Shown here: positions 1-9,128 of the stretch, in pieces | How positions within the stretch are numbered: the first letter of the stretch is position 1 | How the letters are laid out: the number at the start of each line of letters is the position of its first letter | Origin: Thermoleophilaceae bacterium | Lineage (GTDB): Bacteria > Actinomycetota > Thermoleophilia > Solirubrobacterales > JACPNS01 | Length of the DNA: 34,096 bases | Reading direction: 5' to 3' | NCBI GenBank assembly: GCA_016463365.1 | Contig: JAEMRJ010000012.1 | Span: 1-34,096 of the forward strand | Translations under genes and position numbers: made by a program | Notes under the pieces: generated by a model | What the model saw: the letters and a program-made list of their open reading frames with translations, nothing else | The model's database searches: none | Told to the model about the DNA's origin: nothing

Positions 1-55
1 GCGTTCAGGTCGCCGTGGGGGCAACCCCGTGGAGGTTCGAGTCCTCTCATCCGCA
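1..55 (+). tRNA. tRNA-Leu (anticodon CAG), 3' part only
   Basis: The window opens inside a tRNA. Visible parts are the 3' half of the anticodon arm (GCG, loop TTCAGGT with CAG at 6-8, CGC), a long class-II variable arm (TGGGG, GCAA loop, CCCCG), a T arm with loop TTCGAGT at 36-42, the acceptor 3' strand CATCCGC at 48-54, and discriminator A at 55. The long variable arm with anticodon CAG identifies leucine. CCA is not encoded. The 5' half lies outside the window. Confidence 0.9.
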
Positions 56-70
56 CTGCTTCGGAACTAT

Positions 71-91
71 CTGTCGCCCGAACAGCGACAG
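71..91. terminator. Inverted repeat between tRNA-Leu and the xylanase 3' end
   Basis: A perfect 7-bp inverted repeat (CTGTCGC at 71-77, GCGACAG at 85-91, 7-base loop) lies 15 bases after the tRNA and 33 bases from the convergent xylanase stop. No T-run follows on either strand, so an intrinsic terminator is only a possibility. Its place between two convergent transcripts is the main support. Confidence 0.35.
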
Positions 92-124
92 AAACACCCG
101 CTTCCCTGAGCGGTCGTTTACGGT

Positions 125-1408
125 CTATTGATCGGCTTGTAGCCACGCGGAAGGTGGCTGCGCCCCGTCGCGAAGCACCCGGTACACCGCGTTCGCGGCT
201 GGCTTGCGACGCAGGTTTGTGTCGAACGCGAGCGGGTTACCGAGCAGGCCACCCGGCACCAACGACGTCCACCACGATCTGCGGTCACTGATTCCCCACT
301 GGACGACCGTGTCACATGCGGCGTCGGCAACGCAGGCGGCAGTGATCTGCCTGAATGTCTCGCCCTGAGCTTGAAAGCACAACCATTTCGTGAGCGGATC
401 GGTTGAGCACGGCTGGTCGAGCTCGGTAACCGCCCAGCGCAACCCCAGCGGAGCGATCCACGAGGTGACGCCTCGGTAATCGGGCGCAGCCAGCGATGCG
501 ATGTGCGCCTGGAAGCCGATGCCGTCCATCGGCACGCCTCGCGCGGCAAAGTCCTTCGCCATGCGCTTGATCGCGGCGCACCTCGGAGCGATCACGCAAA
601 GGCCGCTGCCTGCCAGCACACCGACCCCGGCGTGGGCGAGACCGCCAAGATCGAGCCCGCCACTGACGTCGATTGCGCTGTCAAACGCGACGAAGGAGTC
701 GTCGATGAAGTCGTTGTAATAAAGCTCGAGCTTCCAGTCGTTTTCCGTGCCGGCGACGGTGTCGTTGAGCCGGTCGCGCTCCTCGGCGGCAATCCTGAAC
801 GCCTGCTCGACGTAGTCCGGACCGATTGCATTCCGCCAGATCGTGCCGCGCATTGTGCCGTCTGGTTCAAATGCCTCGTTGACAATGTCCCACTGATCGA
901 TCAGGTCACGATTGGGGAAGACGTGTTCGAAGATGCCACGGATGTGCGCCCTCATGATGCGCAGTCCCGACTCGCGGTCTTGAACCTGTTCGCGCATCCA
1001 CGCGGGCGTCTGCGCGTACCAGAACATCACGTGCCCGCGGATGCGCATTTTCTTCGCGCGCGCAGTGGCGAGCATGCTGTCGACTGCTGCGAACTGGAAT
1101 TGGCCCGGCTGGGGCTGTGTGCGTTCGGGTTTGAAATCGTTGTCTGGAGTGAAAGCGCTGAACTCGCTGGCGAGCAGTTGCTCGGCTTGCGGGTCGCGGC
1201 TCAGCTCCCCCGGGGATGTCGCTGCCCCCCAGCGGATGCCGGCGCGCAGGGCGGCGCAGCGAATCGTCTGCGGATCACAGGTCGATGCACCTGGCAGCGC
1301 TGGACGCACCGGTGGCGTTGCGACTGCGACCGAGCTTGCTGCCAAAGCAGCAATTGCCGTCAGAGCGGCCACCAACCAAATCTGAGCTGCACGAGTAACA
1401 CCGAACAC
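125..1408 (-). CDS. Secreted endo-1,4-beta-xylanase, glycoside hydrolase family 10
   Basis: This 427-residue protein has a hydrophobic N-terminal signal segment (about residues 8-31, VAALTAIAALAASSVAVA, then TPPVRP), so export is expected. The rest fits one GH10 (beta/alpha)8 barrel. RGHVMFWYAQTPAW lies near 124-137, the acid/base is E178 in WDIVNEAF, and the nucleophile is E329 in AVTELDQP. GH10 enzymes cut internal beta-1,4-xylosyl bonds of xylan with retention of configuration. The usual TPEN-x-MK stretch reads TPDNDFK here, which may alter substrate fit. No carbohydrate-binding module is seen. The start is GTG at 1408, preceded by a G-rich run at 1415-1420 that can act as ribosome binding site. 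It lies downstream of the SnoaL-like gene on the same strand with a 178-base gap. The family is clear; the exact substrate is inferred. Confidence 0.92.
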   Translation of the reverse strand: MFGVTRAAQIWLVAALTAIAALAASSVAVATPPVRPALPGASTCDPQTIRCAALRAGIRWGAATSPGELSRDPQAEQLLASEFSAFTPDNDFKPERTQPQPGQFQFAAVDSMLATARAKKMRIRGHVMFWYAQTPAWMREQVQDRESGLRIMRAHIRGIFEHVFPNRDLIDQWDIVNEAFEPDGTMRGTIWRNAIGPDYVEQAFRIAAEERDRLNDTVAGTENDWKLELYYNDFIDDSFVAFDSAIDVSGGLDLGGLAHAGVGVLAGSGLCVIAPRCAAIKRMAKDFAARGVPMDGIGFQAHIASLAAPDYRGVTSWIAPLGLRWAVTELDQPCSTDPLTKWLCFQAQGETFRQITAACVADAACDTVVQWGISDRRSWWTSLVPGGLLGNPLAFDTNLRRKPAANAVYRVLRDGAQPPSAWLQADQ

Positions 1409-1446
1409 TTATTTCCCCCCAAGTATCTGCCGACCGAGTGCGCTCG

Positions 1447-1472
1447 CGGATCCTATCGCCGCTTTGGATCCG
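1447..1472. repeat. 7-bp inverted repeat upstream of the xylanase gene
   Basis: CGGATCC at 1447-1453 and GGATCCG at 1466-1472 form a perfect inverted repeat with a 12-base spacer. It lies 39-64 bases before the GTG start of the GH10 gene. That position fits a repressor operator or a leader hairpin, but no regulator gene lies next to it. Confidence 0.3.
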
Positions 1473-1586
1473 AGGTGTTGCGGCAACCCGCATCGTGACC
1501 GAACAGGAAACTGTCCTACTGGCGCCGCTCCAAAGGAAGCCGACCGGCAGCCTGGCGAGAAGTCGCGACTGCCGGCCTGCCCAGGG

Positions 1587-2030
1587 CTAGTTGGACTGTG
1601 CTGCCAGCGCCTGCTCGGCGACGCCGAGCTGCTGGATGAATCCGAGGTTGTCCCACTGGGACCAGGTCTCGGTGATCCGCCCGCCACTGTCGTAGCGATC
1701 GATCGTGATCCCTGTGACCTCTGCACGCATGCCGGTCGGGGGCATGCCCATCATCGTGCCGTCGTTGGTGCCATGGCCGTGCCATCGCGTGACGACCTTG
1801 TCTTCGGCAGCGAAGATCTCGTCCACCGCCATCTTCAGGTCGGACATCCCGTTCCGGTACTCCTGGATCTGTTCCTTCAGAGCCCTTGGACCGCGTAGGT
1901 CACCCTGCGTGGAGGGGTCGTGCTGAACGACGTTGGGCGTGCAGATCTGGTCGATCAGATCCAGATTGCCCTCGTTGAAGCACTCCTCAAGCAGGCGGCG
2001 ACTGGTCGCGGCGTTTTCCTGGGTGTTCAT
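1587..2030 (-). CDS. SnoaL-like / ester cyclase family protein
   Basis: This 147-residue protein starts at ATG 2030, chosen because GGAGG lies at 2036-2040 with ideal spacing. An upstream in-frame start at 2060 has no such site. The sequence matches the SnoaL-like branch of the NTF2-like alpha+beta barrel fold: an N-terminal helix with LLEECFNEGNLDLIDQI, then VVQHDPS, a central GPRALKEQIQEYRNGMSDL, and a C-terminal TETWSQWDNLGFIQQLG. The family includes polyketide cyclases and many small hydrolases of unknown substrate, and the sequence does not tell which applies. The gene follows the alpha/beta hydrolase by 38 bases on the same strand and may be co-transcribed with it. Confidence 0.85.
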   Translation of the reverse strand: MNTQENAATSRRLLEECFNEGNLDLIDQICTPNVVQHDPSTQGDLRGPRALKEQIQEYRNGMSDLKMAVDEIFAAEDKVVTRWHGHGTNDGTMMGMPPTGMRAEVTGITIDRYDSGGRITETWSQWDNLGFIQQLGVAEQALAAQSN

Positions 2031-2068
2031 TGCATCCTCCCGAATTGGATTTTGATGCAATCTTCAAA

Positions 2069-2920
2069 CTACCGACTATTCGCAGATCGCGTCGCCCAGT
2101 CGTGGATGAACTCCGCGGGTTCGCGCTCGGCGCGGGTCCAGCCGAAGTGGCCGCGATACGCGTGCTCATCCGGCTTCCAGTGCCTTCGTTCGAGTTGGGC
2201 GTCCGGCATCTTCGCGAGGAGTGACTCTGTCGCCCCTTTGGAGACGTAAACGTCGCCGCTGATCGTGAGTGAAAGCAGCGGTCCTTCGTATTCCCTGAGC
2301 CGTGCCTCGAGATCTGTCTGTGCGTCCTCGGGCGCGAAGCGACCAGTGCGGCCAAGGCGCGCCCAGTCGCGGATCACGGTCGCGGGCTGGCGCCCGCCGA
2401 AGCGCAGGCGCCCGCCGGGCCAGAAGCCGACGACGTGGACGATCAGCGGCGCCACCAGGCTGACGGTTCCCACGCCGAGCGCCCAGAGAAGTCCGGATCC
2501 GCGCCAGTAGTTCGTGCCCGATGCGATCAGCGCGATGCCGGCGAGCGGCCCCGATCCCGCAGCTGAGATCGATGCGATCTGTCCACCGAGCGAGTGGCCG
2601 AGGACGATCGGGTCTTCACCGAAACGCTCGCGCGTCCAGTCCACCGCCGCCGGAACATCGACTTCGGCGAGTTCGGCGTAGCCATATTCTGGATGCGCCA
2701 GTGGGAAGTCGCGGTCTTCATCACGCCAGCGCACCCTGACCACCGGGTGTCCGAGCGACACCAGGCCGCCGACGAAACGGTCGTAGTACTTGGCGGGGGT
2801 GCCCATCGCCGCCAGTAGGACGATCACGCGGGCGCACGGATCGGTCGGCCGATCAACTGTGAGCTTCAATCCGCTCGGAAGTTCGATCAGGCCTGACGTT
2901 GCTGCTGTCGTCGCGTCCAT
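2069..2920 (-). CDS. Alpha/beta hydrolase
   Basis: This 283-residue protein has the alpha/beta-hydrolase fold. The nucleophile elbow is GHSLGGQ (Ser110). The likely acid is D223 in SGDVYV and the likely base H258 in RGHFGW, giving the expected Ser-Asp-His order and spacing. VIVLLAAMGTPAKYYD near 32-47 is the oxyanion-hole strand. A hydrophobic stretch (about 143-168) lies in the cap region and may contact lipids or a membrane. No signal peptide is seen. The start at ATG 2920 overlaps the end of the Usp gene by 34 bases in another frame, suggesting translational coupling to the Kdp locus. The substrate is unknown; esterase or lipase-like activity is the safest reading. Confidence 0.85.
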   Translation of the reverse strand: MDATTAATSGLIELPSGLKLTVDRPTDPCARVIVLLAAMGTPAKYYDRFVGGLVSLGHPVVRVRWRDEDRDFPLAHPEYGYAELAEVDVPAAVDWTRERFGEDPIVLGHSLGGQIASISAAGSGPLAGIALIASGTNYWRGSGLLWALGVGTVSLVAPLIVHVVGFWPGGRLRFGGRQPATVIRDWARLGRTGRFAPEDAQTDLEARLREYEGPLLSLTISGDVYVSKGATESLLAKMPDAQLERRHWKPDEHAYRGHFGWTRAEREPAEFIHDWATRSANSR

Positions 2921-3558
2921 TCAGGTCGAAGAGTAGGCGTGGGGGAGCCACGCCGCAGCCTTTCCTGGTGTGCCCCGCTCACCGGCGCGCGATTGTCCCA
3001 GCGCGGGATGCGCCTGCGAGCGGGCGCGTCGCTGCCGGGCCGAAGAACGATGATTTCCCCTGGCGCGTGATCAAGCGCCCAGGCGATTGCAGGCGCGTCG
3101 AGCCCGTCCTCGGTGCCCGAAGCGGCAGGAAGCACCATCCGGTAGTAGTTCTCATCCTCGGTCAGCTTCTGCATTGCGTGCTGGCCGGTGCGGCCGCGCA
3201 CGATTCTGCTGTCGACCGGGACTCCGGCGCGCAGCGCGCGCTGCTCGACGGCCTCGAGCAGATCGACTGCGGTCGCGCCCTGCCGGGTGATTGCGGCATC
3301 CAGCGAGAGCCGCATGGGAACGCGTGCAAGGTAGACCGGGACGAGTGTCGCCTGCTCGGCATTTGCGAGCCTGATCGCTGCGTCGAGCGCGCCATAGGAG
3401 ATCGCGCTGCCGACGAACGGGAAGAGCACGCGGCGGTATTTGTCTACCGGACGCAGACGACGCTTGATCGCCTCGCGACGCAGGAAGTCCGCCACGACCG
3501 CGACGAGGATGCCGACGATCACGCCGATCGTGACGTCATCTGTCCAGCTCTGCGTCAT
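2887..3558 (-). CDS. Membrane-anchored universal stress (Usp) domain protein
   Basis: This 223-residue protein has one N-terminal transmembrane segment (about 8-25, VTIGVIVGILVAVVADF), a basic stretch, then a Usp-like domain (about 41-174) starting at YRRVLFPFVGS and ending at GEIIVLRPG. A basic, disordered-looking tail follows (ARRRIPRW onward). Usp domains bind nucleotides such as ATP or c-di-AMP, but a full G-2x-G-9x-G-S/T motif is not obvious. Its ATG shares one base with the TAA of the KdpD N-terminal gene (TAATG at 3560-3556), so the two are almost certainly translated together. A role in potassium or stress signalling is inferred from this position. Amino acid permeases with C-terminal Usp domains offer a superficially similar C-terminus, but no permease part is present. 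Confidence 0.75.
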   Translation of the reverse strand: MTQSWTDDVTIGVIVGILVAVVADFLRREAIKRRLRPVDKYRRVLFPFVGSAISYGALDAAIRLANAEQATLVPVYLARVPMRLSLDAAITRQGATAVDLLEAVEQRALRAGVPVDSRIVRGRTGQHAMQKLTEDENYYRMVLPAASGTEDGLDAPAIAWALDHAPGEIIVLRPGSDAPARRRIPRWDNRAPVSGAHQERLRRGSPTPTLRPEWTRRQQQRQA

Positions 3559-4712
3559 TACTTCTCCCGGTCGGTCTGCAGCAGCGAGCGATCCGCGACC
3601 ACTCGAATGTCAACGCCGGGAAGCTGCCGCAGCAGTCGCTCGACCATCGGGGGCCTGCTCCACCGCGAAAAGCCACTCCGCCGGCTCGGCGGGCCGAGCA
3701 GCAGGTATGTCGTGCCGCGCGCCTGGGCGGCGCGCTGGACCGTCTCCACGACGTCGTCCCCGTACTCGGTCACGAAGTGGGCACCGAGCACCGAGACAAG
3801 TTCATTGATCGCCGCCAGTTGCGCGCTCTCCTCGGCGGTGGGTTCGTAGTCGTGTCTGGAGACCCAGACGACGTCGAGCGGGCAGCCGAGCCGTTGGGCA
3901 GAGCGCCATGCCCGTCGGATGATCCTCTGCGAGCGGCGATGGGGCGTGACCAGCGCCATCGCGCGCTCACTGATCGCCTGCGGGACTGCCTTCTCGCCGA
4001 GCTTGTCAAGCCTCCGCGCCGGCGCCTCGATCGTCAGGCGCTTGGCCTCGACGTCGTCTGCCACCTGCCTGAGGGCAACGGCTCTCAGCGCGGTCAGGTT
4101 CTCGATCTTGAAGAAGTTGTTCAGCGCGGAGGGGATGCGCTCGGCCGGGTAGATCTTGCCGCTCTGCAGGCGCTCGATCAGGGCGCCGGGTGTCACATCG
4201 ATCAGCACGACCTCGTCGGCCTGCGAGAGGACGCTGTCGGGCACGGTCTCACGCACAGTGGTTCCTGTCAGCTCGGAGATCTGATCGTTGAGGCTCTCGA
4301 GGTGTTGCACGTTCATCGTCGTGAACACATCGATGCCGGCGGCGAGAATGTCGTCGACGTCCTGGTAGCGCTTCTTGTGATCCACGCCGGGCGGGTTCGT
4401 GTGCGCCAACTCGTCGATCAGTGCGAGTTCCGGCTTGCGGGCGATCACCGCCTGGGGATCCATCTCCTCAACAGGGGTGCCCTTGTAATCGATGACTCGC
4501 CGGGGGAGTTGCTCGAGCGCCGCAGATTCGGCAATCGTCTCGTCGCGATCATGCGGCTCGAGATAGCCGATCACCACGTCACGCCCGTTCTCGACTTCGG
4601 CCTGCGCCTCGCGCAGCATCCGAAACGTCTTGCCCACGCCCGCGGCCATACCGAGAAAGACTTTGAGTCTTCCTCGGCCGGTTACCGCTGCGCTCTCCAT
4701 CCCAGGAAACAT
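3558..4712 (-). CDS. kdpD: KdpD N-terminal sensor module (KdpD domain plus Usp), without a kinase domain
   Basis: This 384-residue protein matches only the cytoplasmic N-terminal half of KdpD. Residues 16-32 carry the Walker-A-like GMAAGVGKT, LIDELAHTNPPG is the Walker-B-like segment, and the C-terminal part (from about 258) is a Usp domain. No HisKA or HATPase part follows; the gene ends at TAA 3558. Full KdpD proteins are near 900 residues. This gene plus the kinase at 10069-11514 totals 865, as if one kdpD had been divided. In Staphylococcus aureus the KdpD Usp domain binds c-di-AMP through an SXS/FTAXY motif. Here VSRHD and, further on, FVTEY give only a partial match. It follows kdpB by 16 bases and probably modulates the separate kinase or the pump. 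Stand-alone truncated KdpD proteins are known from cyanobacteria and Deinococcus. Confidence 0.9.
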   Translation of the reverse strand: MFPGMESAAVTGRGRLKVFLGMAAGVGKTFRMLREAQAEVENGRDVVIGYLEPHDRDETIAESAALEQLPRRVIDYKGTPVEEMDPQAVIARKPELALIDELAHTNPPGVDHKKRYQDVDDILAAGIDVFTTMNVQHLESLNDQISELTGTTVRETVPDSVLSQADEVVLIDVTPGALIERLQSGKIYPAERIPSALNNFFKIENLTALRAVALRQVADDVEAKRLTIEAPARRLDKLGEKAVPQAISERAMALVTPHRRSQRIIRRAWRSAQRLGCPLDVVWVSRHDYEPTAEESAQLAAINELVSVLGAHFVTEYGDDVVETVQRAAQARGTTYLLLGPPSRRSGFSRWSRPPMVERLLRQLPGVDIRVVADRSLLQTDREK

Positions 4713-4728
4713 TTCAGACCAGGCTGAC

Positions 4729-6786
4729 TCAGGCTCCGAGGACGTTGTGGACGATCAGATCGATCAACTTGATCCCGATGAACGGAGCGATCACGCCACC
4801 AAGTCCGTAGATCAGCATGTTGCGACGAAGCAGGGCGGTGGCCCCGATCGGCCGGTAGGCCACTCCGCGCAGCGCGATCGGCACGAGCAGCGGGATCACC
4901 AGCGCGTTGAAGATGATCGCCGAGATGATCGCCGAATTCGGGGATCCGAGATTCATCAGGTTGAGCTTGTCCAGCGGTCCGGAGGTTGAGCCGCTCACGG
5001 CGTAGGTCGCGGCGAAGATCGCCGGAAGGATCGCGAAGTACTTCGCGATGTCGTTGGCGATCGAGAACGTGGTCAGCGCGCCGCGCGTGATCAGCAGCTG
5101 CTTTCCGACTTCGACGATCTCGATCAGCTTGGTCGGGTTGGAGTCGAGGTCGACCATGTTCCCCGCTTCGCGCGCAGCCTGGGTGCCGGTGTTCATCGCG
5201 ACGCCGACGTCGGCCTGCGCGAGCGCCGGGGCGTCATTGGTTCCGTCGCCGGTCATCGCGACCAGTCGGCCTTCGCTCTGCTCCTGCTTGATCAGAGCGA
5301 GCTTGGCCTCTGGCGTTGCTTCGGCGAGGAAGTCGTCGACACCGGACTCCTCAGCGATCTTTGCCGCCGTGAGGCGATTGTCGCCGGTGATCATCACGGT
5401 ACGGATGCCCATCTGGCGCAACTGCTCGAAGCGCTCGCTCATGCCGTCCTTGATGATGTCGCGCAGGTAGATCACGCCGAGCACCTTGTTGTTGCGCGCG
5501 ACGGCCAGCGGGGTTCCGCCTTCGCTGCCGACACTGTCGAGCTCGGTGCGCAGTTCGGGCGGCGCGCTTCCGCCCTCGGACTCGATCCAGCTGATGATCG
5601 AGTCGCCGGCGCCCTTGCGCAGCTGGTCGCCGTTGATGTTCACGCCGCTCATCCGCGTCTGCGCGGTGAACGGAACGAATTCGGCGACCTGCGGGCCGAA
5701 CTCGTGCTCGCGCAGCCCGTATTGCTTGGCAAGCACGACGATCGATCGGCCTTCCGGGGTTTCGTCGGCGAGTGACGCCAGCTGAGCAGCCTCAGCGAGC
5801 TCGGATTCGCCGACGCCTGGCATCGGAATGAACGCAGTTGCCTCGCGGTTGCCGAGCGTGATCGTGCCGGTCTTGTCCAGCAGCAACACGTCGACGTCTC
5901 CTGAAGCTTCAACGGCGCGGCCCGACAGCGCCAGCACGTTCCGGCGGACGAGCCTGTCCATGCCGGCGATGCCGATCGCCGAGAGCAGCGCGCCGATCGT
6001 CGTCGGGATCAGTGCGACGAGCAGCGCGACCAGAGTCGTGGTGGATACGTCGGTACCCGCAAACAGCGCGAACGGTCGCAACGAAACCACGACGACCAGG
6101 AACACCAGCGTCATTCCGAGGATCAGGATTCCCAGGGCGACCTCGTTCGGGGTCTTGCGACGTTCGGCTCCTTCGACCAGGGCGATCATGCGGTCGAGGA
6201 AGGTCTTGCCCGGCTCCTGCGTGATCTCCACGAGGATGTGGTCAGACAGCACGCGGGTGCCGCCGGTGACTGCGCTGCGGTCGCCGCCTGCCTCGCGGAT
6301 CACGGGAGCGGACTCGCCGGTGATTGCGGACTCATCGACTGATGCGATGCCCTCGATCACGGTGCCGTCGCCCGGGATCAGCTCTCCGGCGTCAATCGAG
6401 ACGACGTCGCCGGGGCGCAGTTCGCCTGCCGGCTTTGTCGTGCCGTCGCGCAGAGTGGCCACCGTGTCCGATCGCATCGAGCGCAGAGTGTTTGCCTGCG
6501 CCTTGCCGCGGCCCTCGGCGAGGCCTTCTGCGAGGTTCGCGAAGATCACGGTCAGCCAGAGCCAGATCGCGACCGTGAGGGTGAACCAGGCCGGATCGCT
6601 TGAGCCGGTTGAACGGCCGGCGGCCTGGACGATCCAGAGGATCGAAGTGAGCGCGGCGCTGAGCTCGACCACGAACATCACGGGGTTGCCGAGCTGCACG
6701 CGTGGGTCGAGCTTCGCGAAGCTGGCTCCGATCGCTGGGCGGAGGATCTCCGGCGAGAAGACGGAAGCGCTACGCCTGGGGTTCAT
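4729..6786 (-). CDS. kdpB: K+-transporting ATPase ATP-binding subunit KdpB
   Basis: This 685-residue P-type ATPase is the usual length for KdpB. Motifs in order are TGES at 156-159 (actuator domain), [15 protein letters not shown] near 261-275 (membrane core), DKTGT with phospho-acceptor D304, TGDNRLTA and [17 protein letters not shown] in the P domain, and [11 protein letters not shown] before the last membrane helices. KdpB hydrolyses ATP to drive K+ uptake through KdpA in the high-affinity KdpFABC complex of the inner membrane. Its ATG overlaps the kdpC stop by 4 bases. Unusually, kdpB lies after kdpC, so the order is A-C-B instead of A-B-C. All catalytic residues are present and the pump should be active. 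Confidence 0.97.
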   Translation of the reverse strand: MNPRRSASVFSPEILRPAIGASFAKLDPRVQLGNPVMFVVELSAALTSILWIVQAAGRSTGSSDPAWFTLTVAIWLWLTVIFANLAEGLAEGRGKAQANTLRSMRSDTVATLRDGTTKPAGELRPGDVVSIDAGELIPGDGTVIEGIASVDESAITGESAPVIREAGGDRSAVTGGTRVLSDHILVEITQEPGKTFLDRMIALVEGAERRKTPNEVALGILILGMTLVFLVVVVSLRPFALFAGTDVSTTTLVALLVALIPTTIGALLSAIGIAGMDRLVRRNVLALSGRAVEASGDVDVLLLDKTGTITLGNREATAFIPMPGVGESELAEAAQLASLADETPEGRSIVVLAKQYGLREHEFGPQVAEFVPFTAQTRMSGVNINGDQLRKGAGDSIISWIESEGGSAPPELRTELDSVGSEGGTPLAVARNNKVLGVIYLRDIIKDGMSERFEQLRQMGIRTVMITGDNRLTAAKIAEESGVDDFLAEATPEAKLALIKQEQSEGRLVAMTGDGTNDAPALAQADVGVAMNTGTQAAREAGNMVDLDSNPTKLIEIVEVGKQLLITRGALTTFSIANDIAKYFAILPAIFAATYAVSGSTSGPLDKLNLMNLGSPNSAIISAIIFNALVIPLLVPIALRGVAYRPIGATALLRRNMLIYGLGGVIAPFIGIKLIDLIVHNVLGA

Positions 6787-7370
6787 CGTGACGACTCCTT
6801 GTCGAGTGCGAGGTTCAGTTCGAGGACGTTCACTCCGGGCTCACCGAGCAGACCGAGGAATCGTCCGTCGGTGTTGTCGTCAATCAGTCGGGAGACTGTC
6901 GGGATCGGCAGGTTTCGGACGGTCGCGATGCGGCGGGCCTGGATCTCGGCGTTCTTTGTCGAGATGTGCGGATCCACGCCCGAGGCCGATCCGGTCACCG
7001 CGTCGACAGGCACGTTCGATGCCGCGAGGCCCGGGTTGAACCTGCCTTCGAGGGCGAGGTAGGACCTGACGTTTCCTGCGATCAGGTCGCGCGTGTCCTT
7101 GTTGTTTGGACCGGCGTTGTTGAAGTAGGTGCCGGCGGGGTTGTACTCGGTCTGGGACGGGCGCGGCTGGAAGTAGTCGCGGCGACCCTCGAACGACTGG
7201 GCGATCAGCCTGGAGCCGACGACCTTGCCGTCCTGCTCGATCTGCGAGCCGTTTGCGGCGTTGTTGAACGCGACCTGACTGACGCCCGTCACTGCGAGCG
7301 GGTAGACCAGCCCGCAGAGCACGGTGAAGACGATCACGGCGAGGACTGAGGTGAGAATGTCTTTGCGCAT
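6783..7370 (-). CDS. kdpC: K+-transporting ATPase subunit KdpC
   Basis: This 195-residue protein has one N-terminal membrane helix (about 7-30) and an extracytoplasmic domain. Family signatures include [38 protein letters not shown] and C-terminal [11 protein letters not shown]. KdpC stabilises the KdpFABC complex and affects ATP affinity. The gene starts 4 bases after the kdpA stop and overlaps kdpB by 4 bases, so it sits between A and B. In the common kdpFABC arrangement it comes last. Length and motifs are normal, so the shift in order appears to be a clean rearrangement with no gene damage. Confidence 0.96.
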   Translation of the reverse strand: MRKDILTSVLAVIVFTVLCGLVYPLAVTGVSQVAFNNAANGSQIEQDGKVVGSRLIAQSFEGRRDYFQPRPSQTEYNPAGTYFNNAGPNNKDTRDLIAGNVRSYLALEGRFNPGLAASNVPVDAVTGSASGVDPHISTKNAEIQARRIATVRNLPIPTVSRLIDDNTDGRFLGLLGEPGVNVLELNLALDKESSR

Positions 7371-7374
7371 GGCT

Positions 7375-9126
7375 TCAGAAGAGCTCCTGTGTGATGCCCT
7401 GGACGATCGGTCCGAGCAGGAGGGCGGGGAAGAAGGTCAGTGCGCCGATCAGCACGACGATGCCCATCAGGAGCACGATGAATGTCGGAGAGTCGGTGCG
7501 CAGCGTGCCGAGGCCGGTCGGCGCAACCTTCTTCCCGGCCAGCGAGCCGGCGATTGCCAGCACGAGCAGAATCGGAATGAATCGCACGAAGAGCATCGTT
7601 CCGCCGCCGAGCAGATCGGCGAAGGTGATGCCGAACGATCCGGCATTCCCGGGCTCTGGCTGGACGAAGCCGGTGTAACCGGCAAAGGCTGAGCCGTTGT
7701 TGTTGCCCTGCGAGAGGTACGCGTAGAACGTCTCCGAGAAGCCTTGCGGGCCGCCCGAGTAGTTCGACTTTGTCCCGTGCTCGGTGCCGACAGCCAAGCT
7801 CGTGGCGATCAGCACCGCGAACGGCATGTAGAGCGCTCCGAGCGTCGCAAGCTTGATCTCTCGCGCCTCGATCTTCTTGCCGAGGTACTCGGGCGTGCGC
7901 CCGACCATCAGCCCGCCGATGAAGACGGCGAGAATCACGAAGAGCAACATTCCGTAGAGGCCGGATCCGACTCCGCCGAAGATGACTTCGCTGGTGCCGA
8001 TGCTGGCCATCGGGACGGCGCCTCCGACTCCGCTGAACGACTGCATCGCCGAGTTGACCGCTCCGCATGAGGTCACTGTGGTGACCGCGTTGAAGAGCGC
8101 GCTGTTGGCGATGCCGAAGCGCTGCTCCTTGTCGAGCATGTTGCCGCCGGTGGTTCCGTCAACGGCCTGGGCGCTCACGCCCGCCGCGTCCATCGCCGGG
8201 GTCGGACTCGACTCGGCGTTGTAGACGACGGCTACTGCGGCAATGAACATCACTGACATCGCTGCAAACAGCGCCCAGCCCTGGCGGCGGTTGCCGACCA
8301 TGCGGCCGTATGTGAAGGTGAGCGCTGCCGGGATGCTCAGAACGAGCAGCATCTCGATGAAGTTGGTCAGGCCGCTCGGGTTCTCGAACGGCATCGCCGA
8401 GTTGACGTTGAAGAATCCGCCGCCGTTGGTGCCGAGCTCCTTGATCGCCTCCTGCGAGGCAACCGGCCCGAAGGCGAAGTTCTGCACCGATCCGGCCACG
8501 CCGGTGATGTCCGTGTAGCTGCTGAAGCTCTGGATCACGCCCTGCGACACCAGCACGAGCGCCGCCACGAAGGCGATCGGCAGCAGCACGTAGAGGATCG
8601 CCCGCGTCGTGTCCTGCCAGAAGTTTCCGAGCGAGCTGCCGCTGCGCGAGGCGATCCCGCGAACCACGGCGATCAGGACGGCGATCCCGACTGCCGCCGA
8701 AACGAAGTTCTGCACCGCAAGGCCGACCATCTGCGTGGAGTACGACATCGTCGTCTCGCCGCCGTAGTACTGCCAGTTGGTGTTGGTCACAAACGACGAT
8801 GCGGTGTTGAAGCTGAGATCCCAGGGCGGGGCCTTGAAGCCTTCCGGGTTCCCGGGCAGCACGCCCTGCAGCCGCATGATCAGGTAGAGCGCCACCCAGC
8901 TGGCGATCGAGAAGAAGATCACGCTCCGGGCGTACGTCTTCCAGTCCTGTCCGCGATCGGGCTTGACGCGGATCGCGGTGTAGATGAGGCGTTCGACCGG
9001 GCCGAAGACCCGCTCGAGCACCACCGGCTGGCCGGTGAACACGCGAGCCATGTAGCCGCCCAGTAGCGGCACGATCGCGACCAGTGCCGCGAAGAAGATT
9101 GCGATCTGGATCCATCCCTGCAACAT
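7375..9126 (-). CDS. kdpA: K+-transporting ATPase potassium-binding subunit KdpA
   Basis: This 583-residue polytopic membrane protein is the channel-like K+-binding subunit of KdpFABC. The four degenerate selectivity-filter loops are visible: TNTN near 114-117, TNGGG near 233-237, CGAVN near 354-358 and NNNGS near 475-479. It is slightly longer than the E. coli protein (557), mostly from loop insertions such as residues 305-330. It begins 2 bases after the kdpF stop (TAACCATG), so F and A are tightly coupled. K+ selected here is passed through an intersubunit tunnel towards KdpB, as established for the E. coli complex. Confidence 0.97.
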   Translation of the reverse strand: MLQGWIQIAIFFAALVAIVPLLGGYMARVFTGQPVVLERVFGPVERLIYTAIRVKPDRGQDWKTYARSVIFFSIASWVALYLIMRLQGVLPGNPEGFKAPPWDLSFNTASSFVTNTNWQYYGGETTMSYSTQMVGLAVQNFVSAAVGIAVLIAVVRGIASRSGSSLGNFWQDTTRAILYVLLPIAFVAALVLVSQGVIQSFSSYTDITGVAGSVQNFAFGPVASQEAIKELGTNGGGFFNVNSAMPFENPSGLTNFIEMLLVLSIPAALTFTYGRMVGNRRQGWALFAAMSVMFIAAVAVVYNAESSPTPAMDAAGVSAQAVDGTTGGNMLDKEQRFGIANSALFNAVTTVTSCGAVNSAMQSFSGVGGAVPMASIGTSEVIFGGVGSGLYGMLLFVILAVFIGGLMVGRTPEYLGKKIEAREIKLATLGALYMPFAVLIATSLAVGTEHGTKSNYSGGPQGFSETFYAYLSQGNNNGSAFAGYTGFVQPEPGNAGSFGITFADLLGGGTMLFVRFIPILLVLAIAGSLAGKKVAPTGLGTLRTDSPTFIVLLMGIVVLIGALTFFPALLLGPIVQGITQELF

Positions 9127-9128
9127 GG

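Noticed and set aside
503..1498. 331-codon plus-strand ORF opposite the xylanase gene
   Set aside because: It is antisense to a clear GH10 enzyme with both catalytic residues and has no recognisable motif; long antisense frames are common in high-GC DNA.
3777..4727. 316-codon plus-strand ORF opposite the KdpD sensor gene
   Set aside because: It mirrors the KdpD N-terminal gene and its translation looks like antisense composition rather than a protein family.
5828..7039. 403-codon plus-strand ORF opposite kdpB and kdpC
   Set aside because: Low-complexity Ser/Arg/Thr translation opposite two well-supported genes.
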